Assembly (NCBI GenBank): GCA_025457915.1
Contig: JALOTL010000001.1
Span: 227,022-291,021 of the forward strand
DNA length: 64,000 bases
From: Spirochaetota bacterium
GTDB taxonomy: Bacteria > Spirochaetota > UBA4802 > UBA5550
Direction of reading: 5' to 3'
Shown here: in pieces, positions 31,065 to 39,420 of the stretch
Position numbering within the stretch: position 1 is the first letter of the stretch
Layout of the letters: every line of letters starts with the position of its first letter
Translations under genes and position numbers: made by a program
Notes under the pieces: model-generated
What the model was told of the DNA's origin: nothing
Database searches by the model: none
The model's input: the letters and a program-made list of their open reading frames with translations, nothing else

Positions 31065-31928
31065 TCAGAAAACTGCATCGGATACCTCCTCCCATAATTT
31101 TGTAATTGCAGCTGCAGCAGGGCCATTTGAATACTCAACCACGCTTTTTCCCGCAATTTGGGCATGGATGACATCGATGTCATACGGAATTTCCATAAGC
31201 ATTTGAACATCATTCGTTCTGCATAATTCATTAATTTCATGTTTTTTTTCGCAGTTTATGTCTGCTTTGTTTACGCAGACGGAAGTTTGAACACGGAAAT
31301 GACGTGTAAGTTCAAGGATTCGATTGAGATCGTGAATCCCCGCGACCGTCGGCTCGGTGACGATAAGCACATGAGTCGCTCCGGTTATGGTCGCAATAAC
31401 CGGGCACCCTGTACCCGGTGAACCATCGACAATAATAAGGTTATGGCTTTTCTTGTAGGCAATCTCCCGGGCCTTTTGCCTGAGAATCGTCACAAGCTTA
31501 CCCGAATTCCCCTCTGCGATGCCGAGCTTTGCTCGCACCAGGGGACCGTATGGAGTCTTTGATATGTACCATCTGCCGGAGATATGATCATTCATTTCAA
31601 TGGATTTACTGGGACAAAAAAATGCACAAACCCCGCAACCCTCACAGGAGAGGTCATCAACTTTATATAAGTCATGTATGGCATTAAAACGGCAGTAGGA
31701 AACGCACAACCCGCATCTATTGCAGCTTTCTGCATCAATTAATGCTTTTTTCCCGCCGATAAACTCGCCTGACTCGATTATTGTATCATTCAAAACAAGA
31801 TGAAGATCCGCTGCATCGACGTCGCAATCAGCCATGACTTTGTTTACCGCAAGAAAGGAGAACGCAGCGGCGATGCTCGTCTTACCCGTGCCGCCCTTTC
31901 CGCTGATTACTACAAGTTCTTTTATCAT
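31065..31928 (-). CDS. MinD-superfamily P-loop ATPase with inserted ferredoxin domain (orp-type)
   Basis: VVISGKGGTGKTSIAAAFS; CNRCGLCVSYCRF and CEGCGVCAFFCPS. Confidence 0.94.
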   Translation of the reverse strand: MIKELVVISGKGGTGKTSIAAAFSFLAVNKVMADCDVDAADLHLVLNDTIIESGEFIGGKKALIDAESCNRCGLCVSYCRFNAIHDLYKVDDLSCEGCGVCAFFCPSKSIEMNDHISGRWYISKTPYGPLVRAKLGIAEGNSGKLVTILRQKAREIAYKKSHNLIIVDGSPGTGCPVIATITGATHVLIVTEPTVAGIHDLNRILELTRHFRVQTSVCVNKADINCEKKHEINELCRTNDVQMLMEIPYDIDVIHAQIAGKSVVEYSNGPAAAAITKLWEEVSDAVF

Positions 31929-32785
31929 AGTGATACGTCCGCAGCTGTTTTTTCCATGATATGGTTTACAATACGATCAAACTCATTCGAATAATTGTCC
32001 AGTATGTATGATGAGCAATCTCCCCTGGAATATTCCTCGGCGATTCGTTTGATGTTTGATATACGGGCGAGAATCTCAATGTCATTTTTTTTGCAATACT
32101 TTTCGACATCATCATTCCCGATTCCAGCTCTATTGATGACAACTCCAAAAGGAAGAGAAAGCGCTTTCGCCATGTTAACGGCAAGGCGGAGGTCATTCAG
32201 GCCGAACGGTGTTGGTTCGGTTACGAGCACAAGGAAATCACACCCCCTTACGGATTCGATGACCGGACATGATGTTCCCGGCGGGCAGTCGATGATTCGC
32301 ACATCGGCGTCGTGATGCAATTTTTTCATGTCTTTGATGAGAGGCGGAGACATGTGCGCGCTGATGTTGAGACGGCCGCCTGCAAAGTCTATACCGTGTG
32401 CGGAACCGCTTTCAATAACTCCGATCTTCTTTGGTATTTCGATTATCGCCTTTTCCGGGCAGACGTGAAAACACCCTCCGCATGAGTGGCACATGTCAGC
32501 AAGAACAAGCGGTTCACCCTTGATGATGGCGATGGCGTTATACGCGCATATTCGTTCGCACTCGCCGCAGCCCGTGCATAAAACATGGTCAATCGACGGT
32601 ATCAGCACTGAAAAATTTTCTGTTTTTGCAATAGGCGCCCTGAGGAAAAGATTGACGTTGGGCTCCTCGACATCGCAGTCGAGAAGGGCTATGCTTGAAC
32701 CGCCCAGTGACATATACAATGCGAGGGAAACAGATACGGTTGTTTTCCCCGTACCGCCCTTACCGCTAGCCACTGCAATATTCAT
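31925..32785 (-). CDS. MinD-superfamily P-loop ATPase with inserted ferredoxin domain (orp-type)
   Basis: VASGKGGTGKTTVSVSLALYM; CTGCGECERICAY and CHSCGGCFHVCPE; 4-bp overlap with the next gene. Confidence 0.94.
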   Translation of the reverse strand: MNIAVASGKGGTGKTTVSVSLALYMSLGGSSIALLDCDVEEPNVNLFLRAPIAKTENFSVLIPSIDHVLCTGCGECERICAYNAIAIIKGEPLVLADMCHSCGGCFHVCPEKAIIEIPKKIGVIESGSAHGIDFAGGRLNISAHMSPPLIKDMKKLHHDADVRIIDCPPGTSCPVIESVRGCDFLVLVTEPTPFGLNDLRLAVNMAKALSLPFGVVINRAGIGNDDVEKYCKKNDIEILARISNIKRIAEEYSRGDCSSYILDNYSNEFDRIVNHIMEKTAADVSL

Positions 32786-32797
32786 TCCATTTCCTCA

Positions 32798-33640
32798 TTA
32801 AAACTCGAACATCGCACCTACTGAGGCGATCGCAAACTTGTTTTTAAATTCCGCAGCAAAACGACAGGCGGTTTTAAAACCCGTGCAGTGTGATACCGCA
32901 ATTGTATTTACCCTGTGCCATTTCAGTGCATCTATTGTACGTTCGATATAGACATCCGGAGCGCTTTCCAGATGGGTCCCTCCGATAACCGCATGGATCA
33001 TATGGTGGCTGAGATGCTCCGACGAATCATACAATATTTCGATGATGCCTGCGTGGGCACACCCCAATAGTACCACGGGCCCTGATTCTGTTTCTACAAT
33101 AACAGTGAGATCATCACTAAACTTGTCGTCGAGTAATTCATTGTTTTTCTTCTGTTTCAGTCTTAAGTCCCATGATTTCCATTCTGGTGGATGCTTTATT
33201 TCGGTGATCGCTGAAATTGTTTTGGTGATTTTTGTTAATCCTATGACATCTTGAAAAACGGCTCCGGCCTTTTCATATTCTTCCCTGGACGCCCTCATGC
33301 CGATGGGAATTTCAATCTGGTCGTTTCCGGTCGGCATAAGCGCACGTTTGTCGTTAAAGGCGTCGGGATGAAGAAATACTGGCGTTTTATCTCGGCGGTT
33401 CTGCAATACAGCAAGCAGACCGCCGGTATGGTCGTAATGCCCGTGGCTGAGGATTACACGCTGAATGGCGTTTATATCCTTTCCCATGGTTTTAAGATTG
33501 TTGACGATGCCAAACCCCTGCCCGGTATCGAAAAGTGTTGTATCCTCATTTTCAATGAGAATTGACAGACCATGCTCGGCAATGAGGGGAAATGGAACAT
33601 GTACGCTGTTTTCACAAATTATGGTTATTTTTGTCTTCAT
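32798..33640 (-). CDS. MBL-fold metallohydrolase
   Basis: VILSHGHYDHTGGLLAVL (HxHxDH), LLGCAHAGIIEIL, IAVSHCTGFKTA. Confidence 0.9.
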   Translation of the reverse strand: MKTKITIICENSVHVPFPLIAEHGLSILIENEDTTLFDTGQGFGIVNNLKTMGKDINAIQRVILSHGHYDHTGGLLAVLQNRRDKTPVFLHPDAFNDKRALMPTGNDQIEIPIGMRASREEYEKAGAVFQDVIGLTKITKTISAITEIKHPPEWKSWDLRLKQKKNNELLDDKFSDDLTVIVETESGPVVLLGCAHAGIIEILYDSSEHLSHHMIHAVIGGTHLESAPDVYIERTIDALKWHRVNTIAVSHCTGFKTACRFAAEFKNKFAIASVGAMFEF

Positions 33641-33747
33641 GAAATCATTCCTTAGTAATATAAGTGCGTGAAATTAATGCTGTTCCTCCGGGCAGATGAC
33701 AAGTATACCAGGAAGAACAGCGGAGATATTATGGTTTATAGAATCAA

Positions 33748-34083
33748 TCACTCATTTGTCTCGATTTTCATTAGACGTGCTTTGACGTCTTCCAGGGCTT
33801 TTGTAAAAAATTCAGATTGAATTTTCAGAAGATTCACCTCTTCCTCATTCATATTACCTGTCGAACCGCTTGAAACAATGGTTCTGAAACGCATCCAACC
33901 TGGCAATCCGATTGCCTGGAACCAGTGGCGAAAACCATGTCTTCGGCCGCAGCAACCTGTCCCGCCGAAACGGCCTTCTCCGGCATCACCATATCCGGTG
34001 GAAGTATTCCTCCCGCAGTACCCGGCTCCTCGGCCAGTCATTGACCCCATACCCATGGGACCAGTTTTATCTCTTCGTGGCAT
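33748..34083 (-). CDS. DUF5320-like protein
   Basis: MPRRDKTGPMGMGSMTGRGAGYCG Gly-rich N-terminus; C-terminal helix LKIQSEFFTKALEDVKARLMKIE. Confidence 0.85.
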   Translation of the reverse strand: MPRRDKTGPMGMGSMTGRGAGYCGRNTSTGYGDAGEGRFGGTGCCGRRHGFRHWFQAIGLPGWMRFRTIVSSGSTGNMNEEEVNLLKIQSEFFTKALEDVKARLMKIETNE

Positions 34084-34111
34084 TGTTTTAACTCCTTAAA
34101 ATAATCTTGTT

Positions 34112-34570
34112 TTAATATTGTGCTGTCGCTCTTTGACCACTCCACTTGGGAACCCCCAGTTCATCTCGTAAAACAAGCAGCTTGCCGTTCTTTTTTATGA
34201 CGGAGGCTATTATTACATATTCTCCATTGTGTTTCACTTTTGATCCGGTTATTTCGACTTTGTCATTTTTATATATTTTAATTTCCTGTTTTTCAATATA
34301 ACAGGTTGGACCAAGGTGAACCGTGATATTATCGTTCCCGGTTTTAACCCTGAGGTGAATGCCGCAAAAAGGACCTGTTTTTAAAGTGGTTTTAATTATA
34401 TCCGTCACTTCAGCTTTTATTGTCACAACGGTTGCTGGATTAAAATTATTTCCTTCCTTTATGCCCGCCATTCTTCCTTTGCCTTGTTGTGAATTTGAAA
34501 CTCCAAATGGTATGAGGAGAAAGATGATAATGATCCAAATTGTTCTGATAAAAAAATTCATGAGATGCAC
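34112..34570 (-). CDS. Exported OB-fold-like small protein
   Basis: Signal peptide; HLRVKTGNDNITVHLGPTCYIEKQEIKIYKNDKVEITGSKV ... LLVLRDELGVPKW. Confidence 0.65.
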   Translation of the reverse strand: MHLMNFFIRTIWIIIIFLLIPFGVSNSQQGKGRMAGIKEGNNFNPATVVTIKAEVTDIIKTTLKTGPFCGIHLRVKTGNDNITVHLGPTCYIEKQEIKIYKNDKVEITGSKVKHNGEYVIIASVIKKNGKLLVLRDELGVPKWSGQRATAQY

Positions 34571-34622
34571 CTCCGGAAAATTTATTCAATGAAATTAGTA
34601 AAAGAATAATTGATCAGTAATA

Positions 34623-34988
34623 TTAAGATTGCCCATGACCTTCTAAATTGTCTCCTGATGTCTTTTTCAATATGCCTGATTGATATTTTCCAATGGCATC
34701 CTTCACTGTTCCCTTTACCCCGGTAAAAACATCAATATCAGCGGCTGCTAAAGCGGAATATGCTTTGGTGCCTACATTGCCGGTAATGAGCGATTTTATG
34801 CCGGAATTTATCACAGTTTTTACCGCCTGAATGCCGGCGCCTTGAATTGAATCAAGGCCCTGGGAATTTTCTATAAAATCAAATTCCTCGGAATCAAGGT
34901 CATAAATGATGAAACCTTTCGCACGTCCGAAACGATCATCTACTGATGATGAAAGGTCCCGGCCGTCACTTGTTATCGCTATTTTCAT
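34623..34988 (-). CDS. NifX/NifB-type domain protein
   Basis: MKIAITSDGRDLSSSVDDRFGRAKGFIIYD; start taken as internal Met rather than the longer ORF. Confidence 0.88.
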   Translation of the reverse strand: MKIAITSDGRDLSSSVDDRFGRAKGFIIYDLDSEEFDFIENSQGLDSIQGAGIQAVKTVINSGIKSLITGNVGTKAYSALAAADIDVFTGVKGTVKDAIGKYQSGILKKTSGDNLEGHGQS

Positions 34989-35418
34989 TCTTTTCCTCAT
35001 TAATTTTATTTTTATAAACCCGTTTTCTGCGGTTCTTTCCGGTACACCTGCCTCGACCCATTCCATGCCCGCATGCGGATGCTTCCGAATTTGAAGGATT
35101 GAGTGCGTCCTTGATGTAGAGATCGATGACATCGTCGATCTCACCATTTACCCATGAAATGAGGCGCATTCCAATTTCAGATATAACATGAGAAACAAAG
35201 CCGCTCACGGCGCTTCCGATTATCACGGAAACGCCGAGTTCTTTTAGTTTTTCAATCCTGAGCCGCTCACAATCGGCATGGACGTTCACGATCATCTTCT
35301 GACTGATCTCATTGTCCACGATTTCGAAAATTACGAATCTATTTGCGACATCAAGAAGAGGGGATATGCGATCTTGAAATACCGGTATTGCGACCAATTC
35401 GTTTTTCATACTTATCAT
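34966..35418 (-). CDS. NifX/NifB-type domain protein, first gene after the sigma54 promoter
   Basis: MKNELVAIPVFQDRISPLLDVANRFVIFEI; start could be 35409. Confidence 0.85.
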   Translation of the reverse strand: MISMKNELVAIPVFQDRISPLLDVANRFVIFEIVDNEISQKMIVNVHADCERLRIEKLKELGVSVIIGSAVSGFVSHVISEIGMRLISWVNGEIDDVIDLYIKDALNPSNSEASACGHGMGRGRCTGKNRRKRVYKNKINEEKNENSDNK

Positions 35419-35421
35419 AGT

Positions 35422-35437
35422 TGCAAGGACCGTGCCA
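35422..35437 (-). promoter_or_regulatory. Sigma54 promoter (TGGCACG-N4-TTGCA)
   Basis: Minus strand reads TGGCACGGTCCTTGCA, full match to the -24/-12 consensus, directly upstream of 34966..35418. Confidence 0.85.
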
Positions 35438-35454
35438 GACAGGAGGGAAGGATG

Positions 35455-35474
35455 TGATTATTTTAAAATAATCA
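35455..35474. promoter_or_regulatory. Perfect 20-bp palindrome TGATTATTTTAAAATAATCA
   Basis: Read directly; between the -24 box and the paired TTGCA palindromes. Confidence 0.6.
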
Positions 35475-35618
35475 TAGGATTTGAGGGACTGGGATGAAAA
35501 AATGAAAAACAGGCAAATATAGTTTATAAATTACACATCAGCAGGAAAAAATAAATTAAAAATTTTAACAATGATCTTTGGATTTAACGGATAAAACCAT
35601 TCAATGCAAACAGAACTA

Positions 35619-35663
35619 CTGCAAAATGCAATGGCATGAAACAATTATCATTGCATTTTGCAA
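35619..35663. promoter_or_regulatory. Two TTGCATTTTGCAA-type palindromes, candidate enhancer sites
   Basis: CTGCAAAATGCAA at 35619-35631 and TTGCATTTTGCAA at 35651-35663; centres 32 bp apart. Confidence 0.7.
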
Positions 35664-35666
35664 AAC

Positions 35667-36989
35667 TCATGACGCGGTATAATCAATATTATATTTTTTC
35701 ATCTTTCTCCAGAGAGTGGAGGTGTCGATGCCAAGATCCTGAGCTGCTTGTGTCCTGTTTCCTTCGTGCTTCTCCAGAGCCCTTGTGATATAAATATGCT
35801 CCATATCGGCAAGTGTCAATTTTGAATCAATGGGAAGACCGCCACTTCTGAGCTGGCGCGGGAGATGCACGTTTTGAATATATGATTCGCGGCACAACAC
35901 AAAAGAATGCTCAATTATGTTTTCCAGCTCACGAATATTTCCCGGGTAGTTATAATCCATAAGTACGTTCAACACATCATCGGAAACACCTTCGATATGT
36001 TTCCCCTTGAGAGCGTTGTACTTTTTTATAAAGTGGTTTACCAACAGCGGTATGTCTTCCCTGCGGTCAGAAAGGGGAGGTATTCTGAGGTTTATCACAT
36101 CGAGTCGATAAAAAAGGTCTTCTCGGAAGGCTCCCTTTTTTACTTCCTCTACAAGTAACTTATTAGTGGCGGCAATGACGCGGACATCGGCTTTTAACAT
36201 ACTGGTGCCGCCCAGGGGTTCGTATTCTTTTTCTTGTAAGAATCGGAGGAGTTTCGCCTGGATCGTCAGCGACAAATCGCCTATTTCATCGAGGAAAAGG
36301 GAACCACCCTCCGCAAGGAAAATTTTACCCGGCTTGTCTTTTTTCGCGTCGGTAAAAGCCCCGGCTTTATAGCCGAATAGCTCGGATTCGAGCAGATTAT
36401 CAGGAACAGCGGCGCAGTTGATGATTACGAGCGGTTTTAATTTCCTCGCGCTTAAAGAATGAATGGCGCGGGCGACAAGTTCCTTGCCGGTACCGCTGGG
36501 ACCTTCAATAAGTACAGAACTTTCACTTTCGGCGATGTCGGGTAATATCTGAAAGAGTTCGTGCATTTCCCTGTTTTTACTGATGATATCCTCAAAAGAG
36601 TAGTTTGACTCTATTTCCTTTCGAAGAGTTTCAATGACGGTCAAATCACGAAAAGTTTCAACGCCGCCTATTATATCCCCTTTTTCATCTTTGAGTAACG
36701 CCGTACTGATGCTGATGGGTACGCGGTCCCCTCTGGAATTTACAATATATATCGTTTTATTGATGATATTTCTGCCAGTTAACATTGTTTCTTTAAGAGC
36801 GCACGAGTGTTCGCAGATATTCGCATGGAACATCTCGAAGCACATTTTACCCAGTGCATCTTTCTCTACAGTCCCAAGAATCTCGCTGGCAGCCCTGTTC
36901 ATAGACATGATTTTGAAATTCATGTCTATTGTGAATACACCATCGGCGATGCTGTCGAGTATGATGCTTTTTATTTTTTGATCCGACAT
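35667..36989 (-). CDS. PAS-AAA-Fis sigma54-dependent transcriptional activator
   Basis: IEGPSGTGKELVARAIHSLS, AGAFTDAKKDKPG, FLDEIGDLSL; Fis-type HTH NRTQAAQDLGIDTSTLWRKMKKY. Confidence 0.96.
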   Translation of the reverse strand: MSDQKIKSIILDSIADGVFTIDMNFKIMSMNRAASEILGTVEKDALGKMCFEMFHANICEHSCALKETMLTGRNIINKTIYIVNSRGDRVPISISTALLKDEKGDIIGGVETFRDLTVIETLRKEIESNYSFEDIISKNREMHELFQILPDIAESESSVLIEGPSGTGKELVARAIHSLSARKLKPLVIINCAAVPDNLLESELFGYKAGAFTDAKKDKPGKIFLAEGGSLFLDEIGDLSLTIQAKLLRFLQEKEYEPLGGTSMLKADVRVIAATNKLLVEEVKKGAFREDLFYRLDVINLRIPPLSDRREDIPLLVNHFIKKYNALKGKHIEGVSDDVLNVLMDYNYPGNIRELENIIEHSFVLCRESYIQNVHLPRQLRSGGLPIDSKLTLADMEHIYITRALEKHEGNRTQAAQDLGIDTSTLWRKMKKYNIDYTAS

Positions 36990-37009
36990 TTTTTTCTATT
37001 GACAGTATA

Positions 37010-37023
37010 TGGGCATATGCCCA
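37010..37023. promoter_or_regulatory. Perfect 14-bp palindrome TGGGCATATGCCCA
   Basis: Read directly between divergent 35667..36989(-) and the methyltransferase gene(+). Confidence 0.5.
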
Positions 37024-37093
37024 ATTTAATTCATATGAGATTTATAGACAATTCATTATTAGAAAAAAGTTGATTTTTTTTGTGAAAAAAACC

Positions 37094-37668
37094 ATGGCCC
37101 ATAAATTCGATCCATCGAACATCAGGAAACTGGATGACCCGGAAAGAAGAAAAATTCTCCCGCCGGAAGAAATATTGAAGCTTATAGGTCTCAAGCCCGG
37201 CGACCGGATGATTGATATAGGGGCAGGATCGGGATATTTTTCCATACCGGCTGCCCGGATGGTCGGGAACGAAGGACTGGTAACGGCTGTTGATGATTCG
37301 GGGGAGATGATAAAGGTTCTGGAATCCAGGGTAAAATCATCCTCTGTTGCAAATATACAGGTTATACAGTCCCGGGAATATGATTTCAAGACCGAAGGCA
37401 ATCTATATGATTATGCGCTTCTGTGTGCCGTCCTTCATGAAGTTGAAGATAAAGTGCGCTTTCTCTTGGAGGCGAAGAGGGTATTAATGCAGGGAGGCAG
37501 GCTGGCGGTCATCGACTGGCAGAAAAGCCGATGGAAAAAGGACCGCCTCTTGAGGATCGGATTGATATTATGGACGCTGTTGACCTGATTACATCGGCTG
37601 GTTTTATCAATGTCGTCGGCAGTATTTACAATGATTGTTTTTATATAATTTCAGCCATCAGGGAATAA
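37094..37668 (+). pseudogene. SAM-dependent methyltransferase, apparently frameshifted near 37523-37526
   Basis: MIDIGAGSGYFSIPAARMVG; frame 1 ends WQKSRWKKDRLLRIGLILWTLLT*, another frame continues EKPMEKGPPLEDRIDIMDAVDLITSAGFINVVGSIYNDCFYIISAIRE*. Confidence 0.75.
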
Positions 37669-37692
37669 GACCCGGAGATTAAACAGATATCC

Positions 37693-38091
37693 ATGCCGAG
37701 ACATAAATGCTGCAGAAAAGTCGGATTGCTTCCGGATACGACATTGTATCGGCCCGAGGGCAATCTTGTCCGGCCGGGGGAGGAGGTCGTGCTGTCGCTG
37801 GATGAACTTGAAGCGGTCAGGCTGGCTGACTTCGCGGGCCTCTACCAGGAGGACGCCGCGGCAAGGATGGACATATCCAGACAGACATTCGGCAGGATCA
37901 TTGAGACGGCGCGGAAAAAGATCGCGGATGCCCTGATCAATGGCAAATCATTGAGGATTGAAGGCGGGAATGTTTCCATAGAAAACCAGTTTTTTAGAAG
38001 GTGCGATAAATGCAGAAAATCGACTGATTGTGCAAACAGATTTAAAGAGGGCAACTGTCCGCGAAGATTGAACGAGCCAATTAAATTATAA
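37693..38091 (+). CDS. DUF134/UPF0251 HTH DNA-binding protein
   Basis: LSLDELEAVRLADFAGLYQEDAAARMDISRQTFGRIIETARKKIADALINGKSLRIEGG. Confidence 0.94.
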   Translation: MPRHKCCRKVGLLPDTTLYRPEGNLVRPGEEVVLSLDELEAVRLADFAGLYQEDAAARMDISRQTFGRIIETARKKIADALINGKSLRIEGGNVSIENQFFRRCDKCRKSTDCANRFKEGNCPRRLNEPIKL

Positions 38092-38108
38092 TTTTCAGGA
38101 GGATTGAC

Positions 38109-38471
38109 ATGAAGATAGCATTACCATCAAACAAGGGCGATGTTGACGCCCACTTCGGGCACTGCGAATATTTTACGGTATTCACGGTCAACGAGAACAG
38201 GGAAATAATAAATGAGGAAAAGGTGATTTCTCCCGCCGGGTGCGGATGCAAATCGAACATAGTGCACACCCTGTCTCAGATGGGGGTCGGTATAATGCTG
38301 GCGGGAAACATGGGGGATGGAGCCGTGAACGTGCTTGGAAGCCAGGGTATTAAAGTTTTGCGCGGTTGTTCAGGAAACGTGAAAACCGTTGTCGAGCAAT
38401 GGCTTGCCGGCAGTCTTGATGATTCCGGCGAGTCCTGTCATGCGCATGAACATGGATGTCAAGAGGCATGA
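38109..38471 (+). CDS. NifX/NifB-type domain protein
   Basis: MKIALPSNKGDVDAHFGHCEYFTVFTV; AGGAGG upstream; Cys/His-rich tail. Confidence 0.92.
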   Translation: MKIALPSNKGDVDAHFGHCEYFTVFTVNENREIINEEKVISPAGCGCKSNIVHTLSQMGVGIMLAGNMGDGAVNVLGSQGIKVLRGCSGNVKTVVEQWLAGSLDDSGESCHAHEHGCQEA

Positions 38472-38515
38472 TTTAATATCGTCAGCTGTTCGGCTGAAAA
38501 TTTTTTAGGACGTTT

Positions 38516-38761
38516 GTGAAACATGAAAACGTAATGACGGAAAAATTGCCGGTAATTGATTTTTTTAAGTGCAAAAAGTGCATGAAATGCATTGAGACCT
38601 GTCCCGGCAGGGGGGTTATCGAACCGATGAATACAAGCTGTTCGAAGTGCATCAAATACTGCATTTCCATACAGGTGCCTTGCAGTCCGGAGAACCTGAT
38701 ATTTGTGTATGATTTTTGCGATGCCTGCGGCCTGTGCGTTGAAACATGCCCGGGGTTGTAA
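38516..38761 (+). CDS. Small Cys-rich ferredoxin-like protein
   Basis: GTG start; CKKCMKCIETCP and CDACGLCVETCP; 12 Cys in about 80 aa. Confidence 0.75.
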   Translation: MKHENVMTEKLPVIDFFKCKKCMKCIETCPGRGVIEPMNTSCSKCIKYCISIQVPCSPENLIFVYDFCDACGLCVETCPGL

Positions 38762-38784
38762 AAGAAGCGCCGCCGGTTGAGGTT

Positions 38785-39420
38785 TTATCTGATATTTTTT
38801 TCCGCGGAAAATTTCTCCCCGTCAAGGACGAACAGGCCGTATTCAGCCATCATGTTAGGCATGAAATTAATTATCCGCGAGCTGCCGTCTTTTTTGAGTG
38901 AAAAATGCATTTCTTTTTTTACGGCGAACCTGTTTTTTTCGCAATGGTCCTCGAAATCGTTAATTGTCAGGTGGTGTATGTTCGGCGACTCGAACCATTC
39001 ATACGGCAGCAGGGAGTTTTTCGGCATGGTGCCCCTGAACAGGATCTGGAACCTGGTCTTGCAATGCCCGAAGTTGGGAAAGCTTATTATCGCTGTTCTG
39101 CATATCCTCATTATTTCTTTTAAAACATAATCCGGCCTTTTAGTGCTCTGCAGGGTCTGGTTGAGGATTATAAAGTCATAGATGTTCTGCTTGAAATCCG
39201 ACAGCCCGTCGTCTATGTCGCCCTGGTAGCAGTAGAGCCCCTTCTCCACGCATTTGCTCACCCCTTCTTCCGATATTTCCACGCCGAATCCCTTGACCTT
39301 TTTGAGATTCTGGAGCCGCTCGAGGAGAGCCCCGTCGCCGCAGCCGAGGTCGAGGACCCTCGATCCTGCAGGGACTTCATTGAGAATCAGGTCGTATCCT
39401 ATCTGGTAATCGGTGTTCAT
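38785..39420 (-). CDS. metW: Methionine biosynthesis protein MetW
   Basis: RVLDLGCGDGALLERL...GFGVEISEEGVSKCVEKGLYCYQGDIDDGL; overlaps metX by 4 bp. Confidence 0.93.
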   Translation of the reverse strand: MNTDYQIGYDLILNEVPAGSRVLDLGCGDGALLERLQNLKKVKGFGVEISEEGVSKCVEKGLYCYQGDIDDGLSDFKQNIYDFIILNQTLQSTKRPDYVLKEIMRICRTAIISFPNFGHCKTRFQILFRGTMPKNSLLPYEWFESPNIHHLTINDFEDHCEKNRFAVKKEMHFSLKKDGSSRIINFMPNMMAEYGLFVLDGEKFSAEKNIR

